64,000 bases of DNA from RYN-122 sp963761655. GTDB lineage: Bacteria; Actinomycetota; Actinomycetes; Mycobacteriales; SCTD01. The position numbers and the translations under genes are program-made. The notes beneath the pieces were generated by a model, which was not told where the DNA came from, did not search any database, and saw only the letters and a list, made by a program, of their open reading frames with translations. Location: assembly GCA_963761655.1 (NCBI GenBank), contig CAVXHI010000002.1, positions 744,001-808,000 on the forward strand, read 5' to 3'. Positions 15,357 to 25,879 of the stretch are shown here, piece by piece (position 1 is the stretch's first letter; every line of letters begins with the position of its first letter).

Positions 15357-15374
15357 GTCGAGAAGAGTCTCGAC
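15357..15374. promoter_or_regulatory. Short perfect palindrome in a divergent intergenic region
   Basis: GTCGAGA (15357-15363) and TCTCGAC (15368-15374) flank a 4-base loop. The site lies 27 bases upstream of the 88-aa gene and 66 bases before the HAD -10 box, so it could be an operator for either. No regulator can be named. Confidence 0.4.
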
Positions 15375-15439
15375 CAGGACCGGCCGCAAGACCAGTACCC
15401 GAGCGGGTGGTCGTCCCCTGGTCCGTTCGGGCCGCTGCC

Positions 15440-15445
15440 TAGCCT
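15440..15445 (+). promoter_or_regulatory. -10 box of a leaderless promoter for the HAD gene
   Basis: TAGCCT ends 6 bases before the GTG at 15452. No ribosome binding site is present. Confidence 0.55.
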
Positions 15446-15451
15446 GCTCCC

Positions 15452-15946
15452 GTGACCCCGCTCCCGGACGCGCTGCCCCTCGCTGTGTTCGACATCGACG
15501 GCGTCCTGGCGGACGTGAGCCACCGGCTGCACCTCGTCGAGGAGCGTCCCAAGGACTGGGACGCCTTCTTCTCCGCCGCCGTCGACGACCCGCCCTACGA
15601 GGAGGGGCTCGCTCTCGTCCTGGAGAGCGCGAAGGACTGCGAGGTCGTGTACCTGACGGGCAGGCCGGAGCGCTGCCGCGCCGACACCGTCGCCTGGCTC
15701 GCCCGGCACGGCCTGCCCGAGGGGCGGCTGCAGATGCGCTCCGGCAGCGACCGCCGCCCGGCCCGGCTGACCAAGCCGCCCGCGCTGCGCCGCCTCGCCG
15801 CCGGACGGACCGTCGCGGTCGTGGTCGACGACGACCTCGCGGTCTGCGACGCCTACGAGCGGGCCGGCTTCCAGGTCCTGCGCGCCACCTGGGCCGACCG
15901 GCGGCCGACCCTCGTGCAGGCCCAGGACACCGAGGGCCGGACCTAG
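15452..15946 (+). CDS. HAD-superfamily phosphatase (polynucleotide kinase 3'-phosphatase-like)
   Basis: A 164-residue haloacid dehalogenase fold protein. Motif I is FDIDGVLADVSHR (Asp nucleophile near residue 14), motif II is VVYLTGRPERCR, and motif III/IV is VAVVVDDDLAVCDAY with Lys in LTKPPALRR. The spacing and the LTGRP motif resemble the phosphatase half of bacterial polynucleotide kinase-phosphatases and small nucleotide phosphatases; no kinase domain is attached. It acts in the cytoplasm on an unknown phosphoester. The stop overlaps by 4 bases, tail to tail, the pabB-type gene on the other strand. Confidence 0.85.
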   Translation: MTPLPDALPLAVFDIDGVLADVSHRLHLVEERPKDWDAFFSAAVDDPPYEEGLALVLESAKDCEVVYLTGRPERCRADTVAWLARHGLPEGRLQMRSGSDRRPARLTKPPALRRLAAGRTVAVVVDDDLAVCDAYERAGFQVLRATWADRRPTLVQAQDTEGRT

Positions 15947-17061
15947 GAGGTGCCGGCCAGGGCGCGCAGGACGGGTGCGGCCTTCGCCTCCGCCTCGGCG
16001 ACCTCGGCGTCCGGGTCGCTCCCCCAGGTGATCCCGCCGCCGGCCCACAGGTGCACCCGCCCGTCCGCGACCGCCACGGTGCGGATGGTCAGCCCCAGGT
16101 CCGCCCCGCCGGGACGCACGAGGCCGAAGGCCCCCATGGACGGGCCGCGCCCGACCGGCTCGAGACCCGCCAGCAGCGCGCAGGCGGCCCGCTTGGGCGC
16201 ACCGGTGACGGAGCCTCCGGGGGCCAGGGCCCGCAGGACGTCGACCACGCCGACGCCGTCCTGCAGCTGCGCGGCGACCCGCGAGGACGCGTGGAACAGG
16301 TCGGCCCACGGGGCGACGTCGTACAGCTGCTCCACCTCGACCGACCCGGTGACCGCGACCCGGGCGAGGTCGTTGCGCTCCAGGTCGACGATCATCACGT
16401 GCTCGGCGCGGTCCTTGGCGCTCTCCCGGAGCAGGGCGGCGTCGGACGCGGTCCCCTTGATCGGCACGGTGGTGACCCGCCGGCCGTCGATCCTCAGCAG
16501 CTGCTCGGGCGAGGCGCTCCCCACGGCCCAGCCGAGCCCGCTCAGCGCACCTGCGTAGGGACGGTCCACCCGGGCGACGGCGGTGGCGAGCCGCGCGGGG
16601 TCGCCGCTGGCGGGCGCGCTCCGGTGCCCGACGACGTTCGCCTGGTAGAGGTCCCCCCGTGCGATCGCCCGCTGGACGGTCCGCACCGCGGCCGCGTGCT
16701 CGTCGTCGGTCCAGCTGCGCTGCCACTCCCCCACCCGGGCGTCGCCCGGCTCGGCGGTCGCGTCCCCGCCCGGCCGCACGGCGACGGCGACCAGCTCGGG
16801 GACACCCGGCGCCGGCGAGGGCCGGCCCGCGGGGAGCCCGCCGAGCAGCGCGCACCCGACCGCACCCAGCAGCAGCGCGACCCCGGTCCCGCCCCGCTGC
16901 GCCGACGGCTCGCCGCCGAGCCCGTGCGCCTCGAGGAACCCGGCGAGCAGGTCCGCAGGCGTGCCCGGGTCGCCCGGGCGCCACTCCAGCCGCTCCAGCT
17001 CGCGCAGCGGGCCGGACCAGACGCCGGCCCTCCCGGGCGGAGCCACGACCGGGTTGGTCAC
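15943..17061 (-). CDS. pabB: Chorismate-binding enzyme, aminodeoxychorismate synthase component I type
   Basis: A 372-residue member of the anthranilate synthase component I/PabB family. The C-terminal chorismate-binding domain is clear: GDLYQANVVGHR, TVPIKGTASD (the Lys position seen in PabB/TrpE), IVDLERNDLARV, PGGSVTGAPKRAA and LWAGGGITWGSDP. The N-terminal domain is short compared with TrpE and lacks an obvious tryptophan-inhibition site, which favours PabB, the first step of p-aminobenzoate and folate synthesis. The partner amidotransferase is not in the window. The start is GTG at 17061. It is divergent from the DUF5999-like gene. Confidence 0.8.
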   Translation of the reverse strand: MTNPVVAPPGRAGVWSGPLRELERLEWRPGDPGTPADLLAGFLEAHGLGGEPSAQRGGTGVALLLGAVGCALLGGLPAGRPSPAPGVPELVAVAVRPGGDATAEPGDARVGEWQRSWTDDEHAAAVRTVQRAIARGDLYQANVVGHRSAPASGDPARLATAVARVDRPYAGALSGLGWAVGSASPEQLLRIDGRRVTTVPIKGTASDAALLRESAKDRAEHVMIVDLERNDLARVAVTGSVEVEQLYDVAPWADLFHASSRVAAQLQDGVGVVDVLRALAPGGSVTGAPKRAACALLAGLEPVGRGPSMGAFGLVRPGGADLGLTIRTVAVADGRVHLWAGGGITWGSDPDAEVAEAEAKAAPVLRALAGTS

Positions 17062-17144
17062 GACGGACCATCCAGGAGGGACGACCGCGGGTCGAGACCT
17101 TCGTCACAGAAGAGAGAGACACCCCTCGATCCCGGAGCACTCAC

Positions 17145-17372
17145 ATGTGCCAGCACTCGCCCGCCTGCCCCTCGGCCACCGCTGCCGACCACGACGCCGC
17201 CCGCGTGGTCACCACCCACCCCGAGCAGGGGTGGAGCCTGCTGTGCAACGGCGTCGTCCTGTTCGAGGACACCGGCGAGATCCTCCCCGACGGCTCCTCG
17301 GTCGCCCCGCACCGGCCGGTCCCCCGGCCGCGTCGTGCCCTGCACGACTGCAGCCGGGTGACCGCCGCCTAG
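17145..17372 (+). CDS. DUF5999-like small protein
   Basis: A 75-residue protein that begins MCQHSPACPSATAADHDAAR and continues ARVVTTHPEQGWSLLCNGVVLFEDTGEILPDG. It matches a family of short proteins common in streptomycetes and relatives (DUF5999), with Cys/His at the N-terminus (MCQHSPxC) that could bind metal. No function is established to my knowledge. The ATG is preceded by GGAG at 7 bases. Its TAG and the gcvP TAG on the other strand are adjacent, giving TAGCTA at the junction with no gap. Confidence 0.75.
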   Translation: MCQHSPACPSATAADHDAARVVTTHPEQGWSLLCNGVVLFEDTGEILPDGSSVAPHRPVPRPRRALHDCSRVTAA

Positions 17373-20228
<2,856 letters not shown>

Positions 20229-20274
20229 GCGGGGGACCTTCCGGAGGGCGCGCGAGCGCCGGGCGGGTCCTCCC

Positions 20275-20459
20275 CCTCTGTACCGGGTACCTGAGAGCTT
20301 CGCGCCTGCGGGCTGCGCTTTCTCCGTCGGTGGGGCGCTCGGGCGCCCGCTCTCCAGAGGTGCCTGACCCCCACGGTCCTGGGTGCCTGAGAGGGTGGCG
20401 GGGAGGTGGTGCTCCTTCGGCGCCCCGGACTGGCGGTCCGGGGACTCTCCCGCGGGGGG
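20275..20459 (-). promoter_or_regulatory. Tandem glycine riboswitch controlling gcvP
   Basis: Two glycine aptamers in series are read on the minus strand. Aptamer I (20459-20368) is closed by CCCCC with GGGGG and contains GCGGGAGAG, GGCGCCGAAGGAGC and CTCTCAGGCACC. Aptamer II (20360-20275) is closed by CCTCTG with CAGAGG and contains GGAGAGCGG, CCGACGGAGAAAGCGC and GCTCTCAGGTACC. The linker is 7 bases, typical of the class. Past it, GGGGGAGGACC (near 20271) can pair with GGTCCCCC just before the ATG, which could hide the ribosome binding site when glycine is low. Glycine sensing is established for this class; the switching mechanism here is inferred. Confidence 0.93.
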
Positions 20460-20473
20460 TGGTCGGCGCCGTG

Positions 20474-20479
20474 AGGCTA
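20474..20479 (-). promoter_or_regulatory. -10 box of the gcvP riboswitch transcript
   Basis: TAGCCT on the minus strand places the transcription start near 20467, right at the edge of aptamer I. No good -35 box is seen. Confidence 0.5.
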
Positions 20480-20553
20480 CCGCCGGAACGCCCACCCGGC
20501 CGGGTGCGGCGCGGTGTGCCGCCGGTCTCAGCCGGCCTCGGCGTGCCTGAGCA

Positions 20554-20615
20554 TGATCGACGGACCCCGAGACAGCGCCCGGCAGCCGGAGCCCTGTCTC
20601 AGGCTCCGTCGATCA
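20554..20615. repeat. Large interrupted palindrome between resR and gcvP
   Basis: TGATCGACGGA (20554-20564) is matched perfectly by TCCGTCGATCA (20605-20615). Inside, GAGACAG (20569-20575) matches CTGTCTC (20594-20600), with 4-base offsets on each side. The right half can also fold alone (GGAGCC with GGCTCC). It lies 27 bases past the resR stop and may be its terminator, but the tail is not U-rich and an 11+7 bp composite stem is long for one. A small repetitive element is an alternative. Confidence 0.65.
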
Positions 20616-20642
20616 CGGGCGACCGCGCGCCGCGGCCCCGGA

Positions 20643-21248
<606 letters not shown>

Positions 21249-21374
21249 GGCGTGCGCCTCTCGTCGGCGACCTGCCCGGGGAAGGAGTCGCGATCTGTCC
21301 CGCGGACGGTAGGGAGCGGTCGACCCGAGGTCAACGCTCTCGCCCGGCGCGTCGGCCTCCACCTCAGCGGGAGG

Positions 21375-21869
21375 TCAGGCCTCGAAGTCCTCGGGCGTGA
21401 TGCCGTCGAGGAACTCGCGGAACTTCTCGACCTCGTCCTCCTGCTCGTCCGGGATGGCGATCCCGGCGTCGGCGAGGACGGACTCGGCGCCGCGGATGCT
21501 CGCGCCCGTGCGCAGCCCCAGGGCGATCGCGTCGGACGGGCGGGCGCTCACGGTCGCGCCGCCCTCGAAGGCCAGCTCGGCGTAGAAGACGCCCTCGCGC
21601 AGCTCGGTGATGGTCACCGTCCGCAGCGGACGGTCGAAGGCCTCGAGCAGGTCCCGCATGAGGTCGTGCGTCATGGGCCGCGCCGTCACGACGCCCTGCT
21701 GGGCGAAGGCGATGGCCGTGGCCTCGACCGCCCCGATCCAGATGGGGAGGTAGCGCTCGCCGTCGACCTCCTTGAGCAGCACGATCGGCTGCTGGCTGGG
21801 GAGCTCGACCCGGACGCCCACGACGGACAGGTCCCGCAGGTCGGCGGAGCCCTCGGCGTGCTCGTCCAC
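21375..21869 (-). CDS. Bifunctional nuclease family protein (DUF151, Rv1829 homologue)
   Basis: A 164-residue protein of the BFN/DUF151 family. Diagnostic segments are VVLLKEVDGERYLPIWIG-like (here QPIVLLKEVDGERYLPIWIG), EATAIAFAQQGV, RPMTHDLM and VSARPSDAIALGLRTG. Plant relatives have RNase and DNase activity; the bacterial role is not settled. The last 30 residues are acidic. The GTG at 21869 has GGAGG 5 bases before it. It lies between two MerR regulators in an order conserved across actinobacteria. Confidence 0.9.
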   Translation of the reverse strand: MDEHAEGSADLRDLSVVGVRVELPSQQPIVLLKEVDGERYLPIWIGAVEATAIAFAQQGVVTARPMTHDLMRDLLEAFDRPLRTVTITELREGVFYAELAFEGGATVSARPSDAIALGLRTGASIRGAESVLADAGIAIPDEQEDEVEKFREFLDGITPEDFEA

Positions 21870-21927
21870 GGGTCCTCCTGAGGCGCTGATCGGTCCTGCC
21901 GACCCTACCCCGCGGGGCTGCTGCGGC

Positions 21928-22674
21928 TCAGCGGCGCAGGCCCGGCCCCAGGCCCACGCGGACCAGGGTGGCGTGCAGCTTCACCGACAGGGCGGCCAGC
22001 TCGCGGGCGACCTCGTCGGCCCGGGCCCGGGCCTCCGGACCGCGCTGGCGCGACAGCGGCGTCACGACCTGCTCGACGAGCCCGATCTCGCGCTCCGCCG
22101 CCGCCTTGAACGGCCGCAGGTGCCGGGCCTCGATGCCGAACCGCGACATCTCCGCCACCGTCTTCGCGACGACGAGGGCGTCGCCGTCGTAGTGGCTGGT
22201 GCCGGTGCGCGGGCCCAGCAGGCCGTACTGCTCGAGCTGCTCGAGCTGGTGCTCGTCGAGGCCGGCCGCCTCCAGGAGCTCGCGGCGGGACAGCCGGATC
22301 TCGCTGACGTCGGCGCGGAACGTCTCGGCCGTCGGCAGCCCCTCGGCCGCCACCAGCGCCCGCGGCACGCGCGGACCGGTGCCTCCCGACGCCGGCGGCT
22401 CGAGACCCCGGTCGATGGCGTCCAGGTGCTCCTTGATGACCCGGAGCGGGAGGTACTGGTCGCGCTGCGCGGACAGCACGTAGCGCAGCCGCCCGACGTC
22501 CTCGCGGCTGAACTTGCGGTAGCCCGACGCCGTCCGCTCCGGCTCGACCAGGCCCTCGGCCTCGAGGAAGCGGATCTTGCTGATCGTGATGTCGGGGAAG
22601 TCCTGCCGCAGCTGGGCCAGGACCTCACCGATGCTCATGAAGGCGCGGGCAGGGAGCCCCTCGACCGCCGTCAC
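21928..22674 (-). CDS. ftsR: MerR-family regulator FtsR (Rv1828 homologue)
   Basis: A 248-residue regulator of the FtsR type, which in Corynebacterium glutamicum activates ftsZ. The N-terminal helix-turn-helix reads MSIGEVLAQLRQDFPDITIS, then KIRFLEAEGLVEPERT, and is followed by YRKFSREDVGRLRYVLSAQRD and a long C-terminal domain (RRELLEAAGLDEHQLEQLEQ and so on), as in Rv1828. The start is GTG at 22674, 3 bases after the garA stop, so it is co-transcribed with garA. A later ATG (MSIGEV) inside the frame would remove only a short, poorly conserved N-terminus and cannot be excluded. Confidence 0.88.
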   Translation of the reverse strand: MTAVEGLPARAFMSIGEVLAQLRQDFPDITISKIRFLEAEGLVEPERTASGYRKFSREDVGRLRYVLSAQRDQYLPLRVIKEHLDAIDRGLEPPASGGTGPRVPRALVAAEGLPTAETFRADVSEIRLSRRELLEAAGLDEHQLEQLEQYGLLGPRTGTSHYDGDALVVAKTVAEMSRFGIEARHLRPFKAAAEREIGLVEQVVTPLSRQRGPEARARADEVARELAALSVKLHATLVRVGLGPGLRR

Positions 22675-22677
22675 CGG

Positions 22678-23208
22678 CTAGGAGCCCTCGCCGGCCCGCG
22701 GACCCGCCAGGAACACCAGGCGGTACTTGCCGATCTGCACCTCGTCACCGCCGGCGAGCGGGGCGGCGTCGATGCGCTCGCGGTTGAGGTAGGTGCCGTT
22801 GAGGCTGCCGACGTCGCGGACGCTGAACCCGCTGCCCTCGCGGACGAACTCGGCGTGACGCCGGGAGACGGTGACGTCGTCGAGGAAGATGTCGCTCTCG
22901 GGGTGGCGGCCCGCGGTGGTGGTGTCCCCGTCGAGCAGGAAGCGGCTGCCGGCGTTCGGGCCGCGCTTGACGACGAGCAGCGCGCTGCCCGGCGGCAGGG
23001 ACTCGACCGACGTCGGCTCCGCGGCGGCCTCGGCCGGCTGGGCCGAGCCCTCGTTCTCGAGCGCGCCCTCGAGCGCGGCCAGGCTGATGGTCGACGTCGT
23101 CTCGACGCCGGAGGGCTCGGGAGCGGAGGCCCGACCGACCGCCGCGCCGCAGCGGGCGCAGAAGCGGCTGTCGTCAGGGTTCTGCTGTCCGCACTGGGTG
23201 CAGAACAC
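22678..23208 (-). CDS. garA: FHA-domain regulator GarA with an N-terminal zinc ribbon
   Basis: GarA (OdhI in corynebacteria) binds 2-oxoglutarate dehydrogenase and glutamate dehydrogenase to switch flux, and is turned off when PknB/PknG phosphorylates an N-terminal Thr. This 176-residue version keeps the phosphorylation motif ETTS (Thr37, Thr38) and the C-terminal FHA domain with AGRHPESDIFLDDVTVSRRH and VRDVGSLNGTYLN. It differs from the mycobacterial protein by a zinc ribbon at residues 3-20 (CTQC and CARC). The GTG at 23208 is the only start ahead of the cysteines; the nearest purine-rich site is 12 bases away. A clear promoter lies upstream. Confidence 0.9.
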   Translation of the reverse strand: MFCTQCGQQNPDDSRFCARCGAAVGRASAPEPSGVETTSTISLAALEGALENEGSAQPAEAAAEPTSVESLPPGSALLVVKRGPNAGSRFLLDGDTTTAGRHPESDIFLDDVTVSRRHAEFVREGSGFSVRDVGSLNGTYLNRERIDAAPLAGGDEVQIGKYRLVFLAGPRAGEGS

Positions 23209-23262
23209 GTCTGTCGCCCGCCTCCCTCGTGGTGGTTCCCGGGCGTCCTGCCCGGTGCTGCG

Positions 23263-23292
23263 ACCGTAGTGTCCGGGCTGGAGCAGGGTCAA
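23263..23292 (-). promoter_or_regulatory. Promoter of the garA-ftsR genes
   Basis: On the minus strand TTGACC (23292-23287) and TACGGT (23268-23263) are separated by 18 bases, a good housekeeping promoter. The start would be near 23256, about 48 bases before the garA GTG. Confidence 0.7.
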
Positions 23293-23324
23293 CCTGCGAT
23301 CGAGGACCGGCTCGCGCTGACCCT

Positions 23325-23337
23325 CGACCTGAGGTCG
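23325..23337. promoter_or_regulatory. 13-bp palindrome upstream of the garA promoter
   Basis: CGACCT-G-AGGTCG is a perfect palindrome located 32 bases upstream of the -35 box and 2 bases past the gcvH stop. It may be an activator or repressor site for garA or a short gcvH terminator. Confidence 0.4.
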
Positions 23338-23339
23338 AC

Positions 23340-23717
23340 CTACGGCAGCAGCGCGTCGTAGTCGGCGCGGTCGAGCAGCGGGGCGCCCTCGACAGCGCCG
23401 TCGGACGGGCGCAGCTCGACCATCCAGCCCTCCCCGAACGGGTCGGAGTTGACGAGCTCGGGAGCGCCGTCGAGCGCGTCGTTGACCGCGGTGACCGTCC
23501 CCGCGAAGGGCGCGTACACGTCCGACACGCTCTTGGTGGACTCGACCTCGCCGAGGCTGGCGCCGGCCTCCACGTCCGTGCCGACCGCAGGCAGGGTCAC
23601 GAAGACGATGTCGCCGAGGGCCTCCTGCGCGTAGGCGGTGATGCCCAGGCGGGCGGTGCCGTCCGTCAGCCGGATCCACTCGTGCTCGGCCGTGTACTGC
23701 AGGTCGTCGGGGTTCAC
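23340..23717 (-). CDS. gcvH: Glycine cleavage system H protein
   Basis: GcvH carries the lipoyl arm that shuttles the aminomethyl group between GcvP, GcvT and lipoamide dehydrogenase. The lipoylation site is Lys62 in GEVESTKSVSDVYAP, and the N-terminus reads NPDDLQYTAEHEWIRL, typical of the family. The GTG at 23717 is preceded by GGAGAGG at about 4 to 5 bases; a GTG 7 codons upstream is possible but less likely. The length of 125 aa is normal. It is followed by garA, as in M. tuberculosis, an arrangement that places a one-carbon enzyme next to a nitrogen/carbon flux regulator. Confidence 0.95.
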   Translation of the reverse strand: MNPDDLQYTAEHEWIRLTDGTARLGITAYAQEALGDIVFVTLPAVGTDVEAGASLGEVESTKSVSDVYAPFAGTVTAVNDALDGAPELVNSDPFGEGWMVELRPSDGAVEGAPLLDRADYDALLP

Positions 23718-23770
23718 CGGGGCCTCTCCGTCGTGCACCCGCGGGACGGGTGCGGCAGGTCCGCGGCGGG

Positions 23771-24619
23771 TCAGTCCCCGCTGCCGGACGAGGGGCGAGC
23801 GTATCGAGGCGGGGAGAGCGGTCGCAAGGCAGCCACCCGGACCCGGGCCGGACGGGCCACCCCGACGGTCCCGCCCTGCTGCTCCACGCTGTCGGTGACG
23901 CCGCCCGGGATCGCCAGCGCGGCCGCGAGGGTCGCCGGCTCGCCGACGACGGTGAAGACGTACGGCGCCCGCAGCAGCACGCGGTCGACCTCCACGCCCT
24001 CCTCGCGCTCGAGGAACGACGTCGACGCGACCACGCGCACCGGCTCGCTCCCCTCCCCCGCGACCTGGACGGCCTCGGCGCCGGCGTCGCGCAGCTCCTC
24101 CAGGGCGTCGAGCAGGTCGTCGGCCCCGACGTCGCCGGAGCGGTCGGTGATGGTCAGGACGACCCCGGTGCCCTCTGCGGGGACGGTTCCGGCCAGGACG
24201 CCGAGGACCTGGGCCCGCTTCTGCGCCTCGTCCAGGGCGGCGCGGTCGCGGTCGGTGCCGCTGGTGAGCCGTTCCCGGGTCGCGGTCAGCGAGGCCGTCT
24301 CGCGGCGCAGCCGGTCGCTGCGGTTGGCGAGGTCGTCGAGGATCCGCACGAGGTCCTCCTGCCGCGCGGACGCCAGCAGCCCGTCGTCCTGGGTGGACCG
24401 CACCTGGACGACGACCCCGAAACCGAGCAGGGCCAGCAGCCCCGCCACGGCCAGGTCCACCCGGCGGAGCCGCGGACGGAGCAGGCCGCGCAGGTGGGAC
24501 GCCCCGCGCTCGACCGGCAGGGGGTCGGGCACGACCGGCACCTCGGCGACCGCGGGAGGCGCCGGCGGCCGGGGACGGGGCTGCGGCTTGCGGCTCCTGC
24601 CGCCCTTCTTCGGGCTCAC
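23771..24619 (-). CDS. DUF881 family membrane-anchored protein (Rv1825-like)
   Basis: A 282-residue protein with a basic, proline-rich cytoplasmic N-terminus (about 50 aa), one membrane helix (VDLAVAGLLALLGFGVVVQV), a coiled coil (residues 85-140, RILDDLANRSDRLRRETASL), and the extracytoplasmic DUF881 domain (VLAGTVPAEGTGVVLTITD through VRVAALRPLSPPRY). DUF881 proteins flank the small basic protein Sbp near the division gene regions of many Gram-positive bacteria, and mycobacterial members have been linked to septum formation and wall maintenance. The GTG at 24619 lies inside a tandem repeat that also holds the sbp stop. Confidence 0.82.
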   Translation of the reverse strand: MSPKKGGRSRKPQPRPRPPAPPAVAEVPVVPDPLPVERGASHLRGLLRPRLRRVDLAVAGLLALLGFGVVVQVRSTQDDGLLASARQEDLVRILDDLANRSDRLRRETASLTATRERLTSGTDRDRAALDEAQKRAQVLGVLAGTVPAEGTGVVLTITDRSGDVGADDLLDALEELRDAGAEAVQVAGEGSEPVRVVASTSFLEREEGVEVDRVLLRAPYVFTVVGEPATLAAALAIPGGVTDSVEQQGGTVGVARPARVRVAALRPLSPPRYARPSSGSGD

Positions 24620-24645
24620 GTCAGGCCACGTCAGGTCACGTCAGG
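24617..24645. repeat. Three tandem copies of CACGTCAGG at a gene junction
   Basis: The unit CACGTCAGG recurs three times with a period of 10 bases. On the coding (minus) strand each copy reads CCTGACGTG, containing both a stop (TGA) and a start (GTG). The first copy ends sbp and the last one starts the DUF881 gene. Slippage duplication of a simple TGACGTG junction would explain it. Confidence 0.75.
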
Positions 24646-24973
24646 CTCGGAAGACGTGACGCCGGATCGCGGCGGCGTTCGAGAAGATGCGGATGCCCAG
24701 CACGACGACCACGCCGGTGGACAGCTGCCCGCCGACCCCGAGCTGGTCGCCGAGGAAGACCACGAGCGCGGCCACGAGCACGTTGCTGACGAACGAGACG
24801 ACGAAGACCCGGTCGTCGAAGATGCCGTCGAGCTGGGCCCGGACGCCGCCGAAGACGGCGTCGAGGGCGGCGACGACGGCGATCGGGAGGTACGGCTGCA
24901 GGGCGCCCGGGACGGTCGGCTCGAGGACCAGGCCGAGCACCACCCCGACGACGAGGGCGAGGGCGGGGATCAC
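24641..24973 (-). CDS. sbp: Small basic protein Sbp (DUF1290)
   Basis: A 110-residue membrane protein with three or four helices: IPALALVVGVVLGLVL, PYLPIAVVAALDAVFGGVRA, VFVVSFVSNVLVAALVVFLG and QLSTGVVVVLGIRIFSNAA. The segment LDAVFGGVRAQLDGIFDDRVF is the family signature. In Bacillus and actinobacteria this gene is next to cell-division or DUF881 genes; its molecular role is not known. The GTG start overlaps the TGA of the upstream DUF881 gene (GTGA), so the two are coupled, giving the DUF881-Sbp-DUF881 trio seen as Rv1823-Rv1825. Confidence 0.88.
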   Translation of the reverse strand: MIPALALVVGVVLGLVLEPTVPGALQPYLPIAVVAALDAVFGGVRAQLDGIFDDRVFVVSFVSNVLVAALVVFLGDQLGVGGQLSTGVVVVLGIRIFSNAAAIRRHVFRA

Positions 24974-25851
24974 GAGGCGACCGCCCGCAGGTCGGGCGCG
25001 CCCGCCGCCGGCAGGGACAGGCGGCCGGAGCGCTCCACGCTGAGGCCGATGCCGTAGAGGCCCGGGTAGGTGGCCAGCCGGCGCCCGGCCGGGCCGGACG
25101 TGAAGCGCCGCTGCAGGGCGCCGGCGTCCCCGACGGCGCGCAGCACGTACGGCGGGGACAGCGGACGGAAGTCGACGAGGACCGCCTCGCCGGCCGAGCG
25201 GATGGCGGTCAGCGCCGTGAGGCGGAGGTCGTTGACCGAGACCGCCTCTGCGCCGGCCGCCCACAGCCCGTTCACGGCGTCCTGCAGGTCGCGGTCCAGC
25301 ACGCGGCCCGTGCCCGCCTGTCCGCCCCGCTCCGAGGCCTCGGTGGCCGCGGCCTCGGCGTCGTCGAGCCGGACCACCAGGCCGGGGCCGGTCACGGGGA
25401 CGGTCCCGGCCGAGAGCCCGAGCGCGGACAGGCGCTCGGCGGCCTGCTGGCCCTGCGTGCTGGCGCCGAGGGCCCGGTCCTGCTCCGCGGCGAGCTCCCC
25501 GCGCAGGCGCTCCAGGTCGGTCTCGAGGGCGTCGGACTGCGCGGTCCGCCGCTGCACCTCGGACACGAGGGCGGCGCGGTCGCCGTCGACCTCCCGGGCG
25601 CGGCTGCGCACCTGGGCGGCTGCGGTGCCGGTGAGGACGCCGAGGACGACGAGCAGCGGGACGACGGTCCGCCGCCGGACCGGAGCGGGGCCGGCGACGT
25701 CGGCCGTGCGCTCCCCCGTCCTGCGCCGGGACGCCTCGAGGTAGCTGCTGTCCAGCGTGTTGCTCATCATGTCGACCAGCAGGGACATGCTCCCGTCGGA
25801 CCCCGGGGACGCGGTCCCTGTCCCGGGTGTCAGCGAGGGGGCTGGCGGCAC
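24970..25851 (-). CDS. DUF881 family membrane-anchored protein (Rv1823-like)
   Basis: A 293-residue paralogue of the DUF881 protein at 23771. About 60 cytoplasmic residues precede a membrane helix (TVVPLLVVLGVLTGTAAAQV), then a coiled coil (ALVSEVQRRTAQSDALETDL) and the DUF881 domain (LSAGTVPVTGPGLVVRLDD, GAEAVSVNDLRLTALTAIR, RPLSPPYVLRAVGD). The frame opens at GTG 25851; an internal MSLLVDMMSNTLDSS start is possible and would shorten the N-terminus by about 20 residues. It overlaps sbp by 4 bases. Confidence 0.8.
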   Translation of the reverse strand: MPPAPSLTPGTGTASPGSDGSMSLLVDMMSNTLDSSYLEASRRRTGERTADVAGPAPVRRRTVVPLLVVLGVLTGTAAAQVRSRAREVDGDRAALVSEVQRRTAQSDALETDLERLRGELAAEQDRALGASTQGQQAAERLSALGLSAGTVPVTGPGLVVRLDDAEAAATEASERGGQAGTGRVLDRDLQDAVNGLWAAGAEAVSVNDLRLTALTAIRSAGEAVLVDFRPLSPPYVLRAVGDAGALQRRFTSGPAGRRLATYPGLYGIGLSVERSGRLSLPAAGAPDLRAVAS

Positions 25852-25879
25852 CGGCCCATCCTGCCTCAGCCGCGGGTCC

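Noticed and set aside
20554..20615. The palindrome as terminal repeats of an insertion sequence
   Set aside because: The arms are only tens of bases apart, no transposase lies between or beside them, and there is no target duplication.
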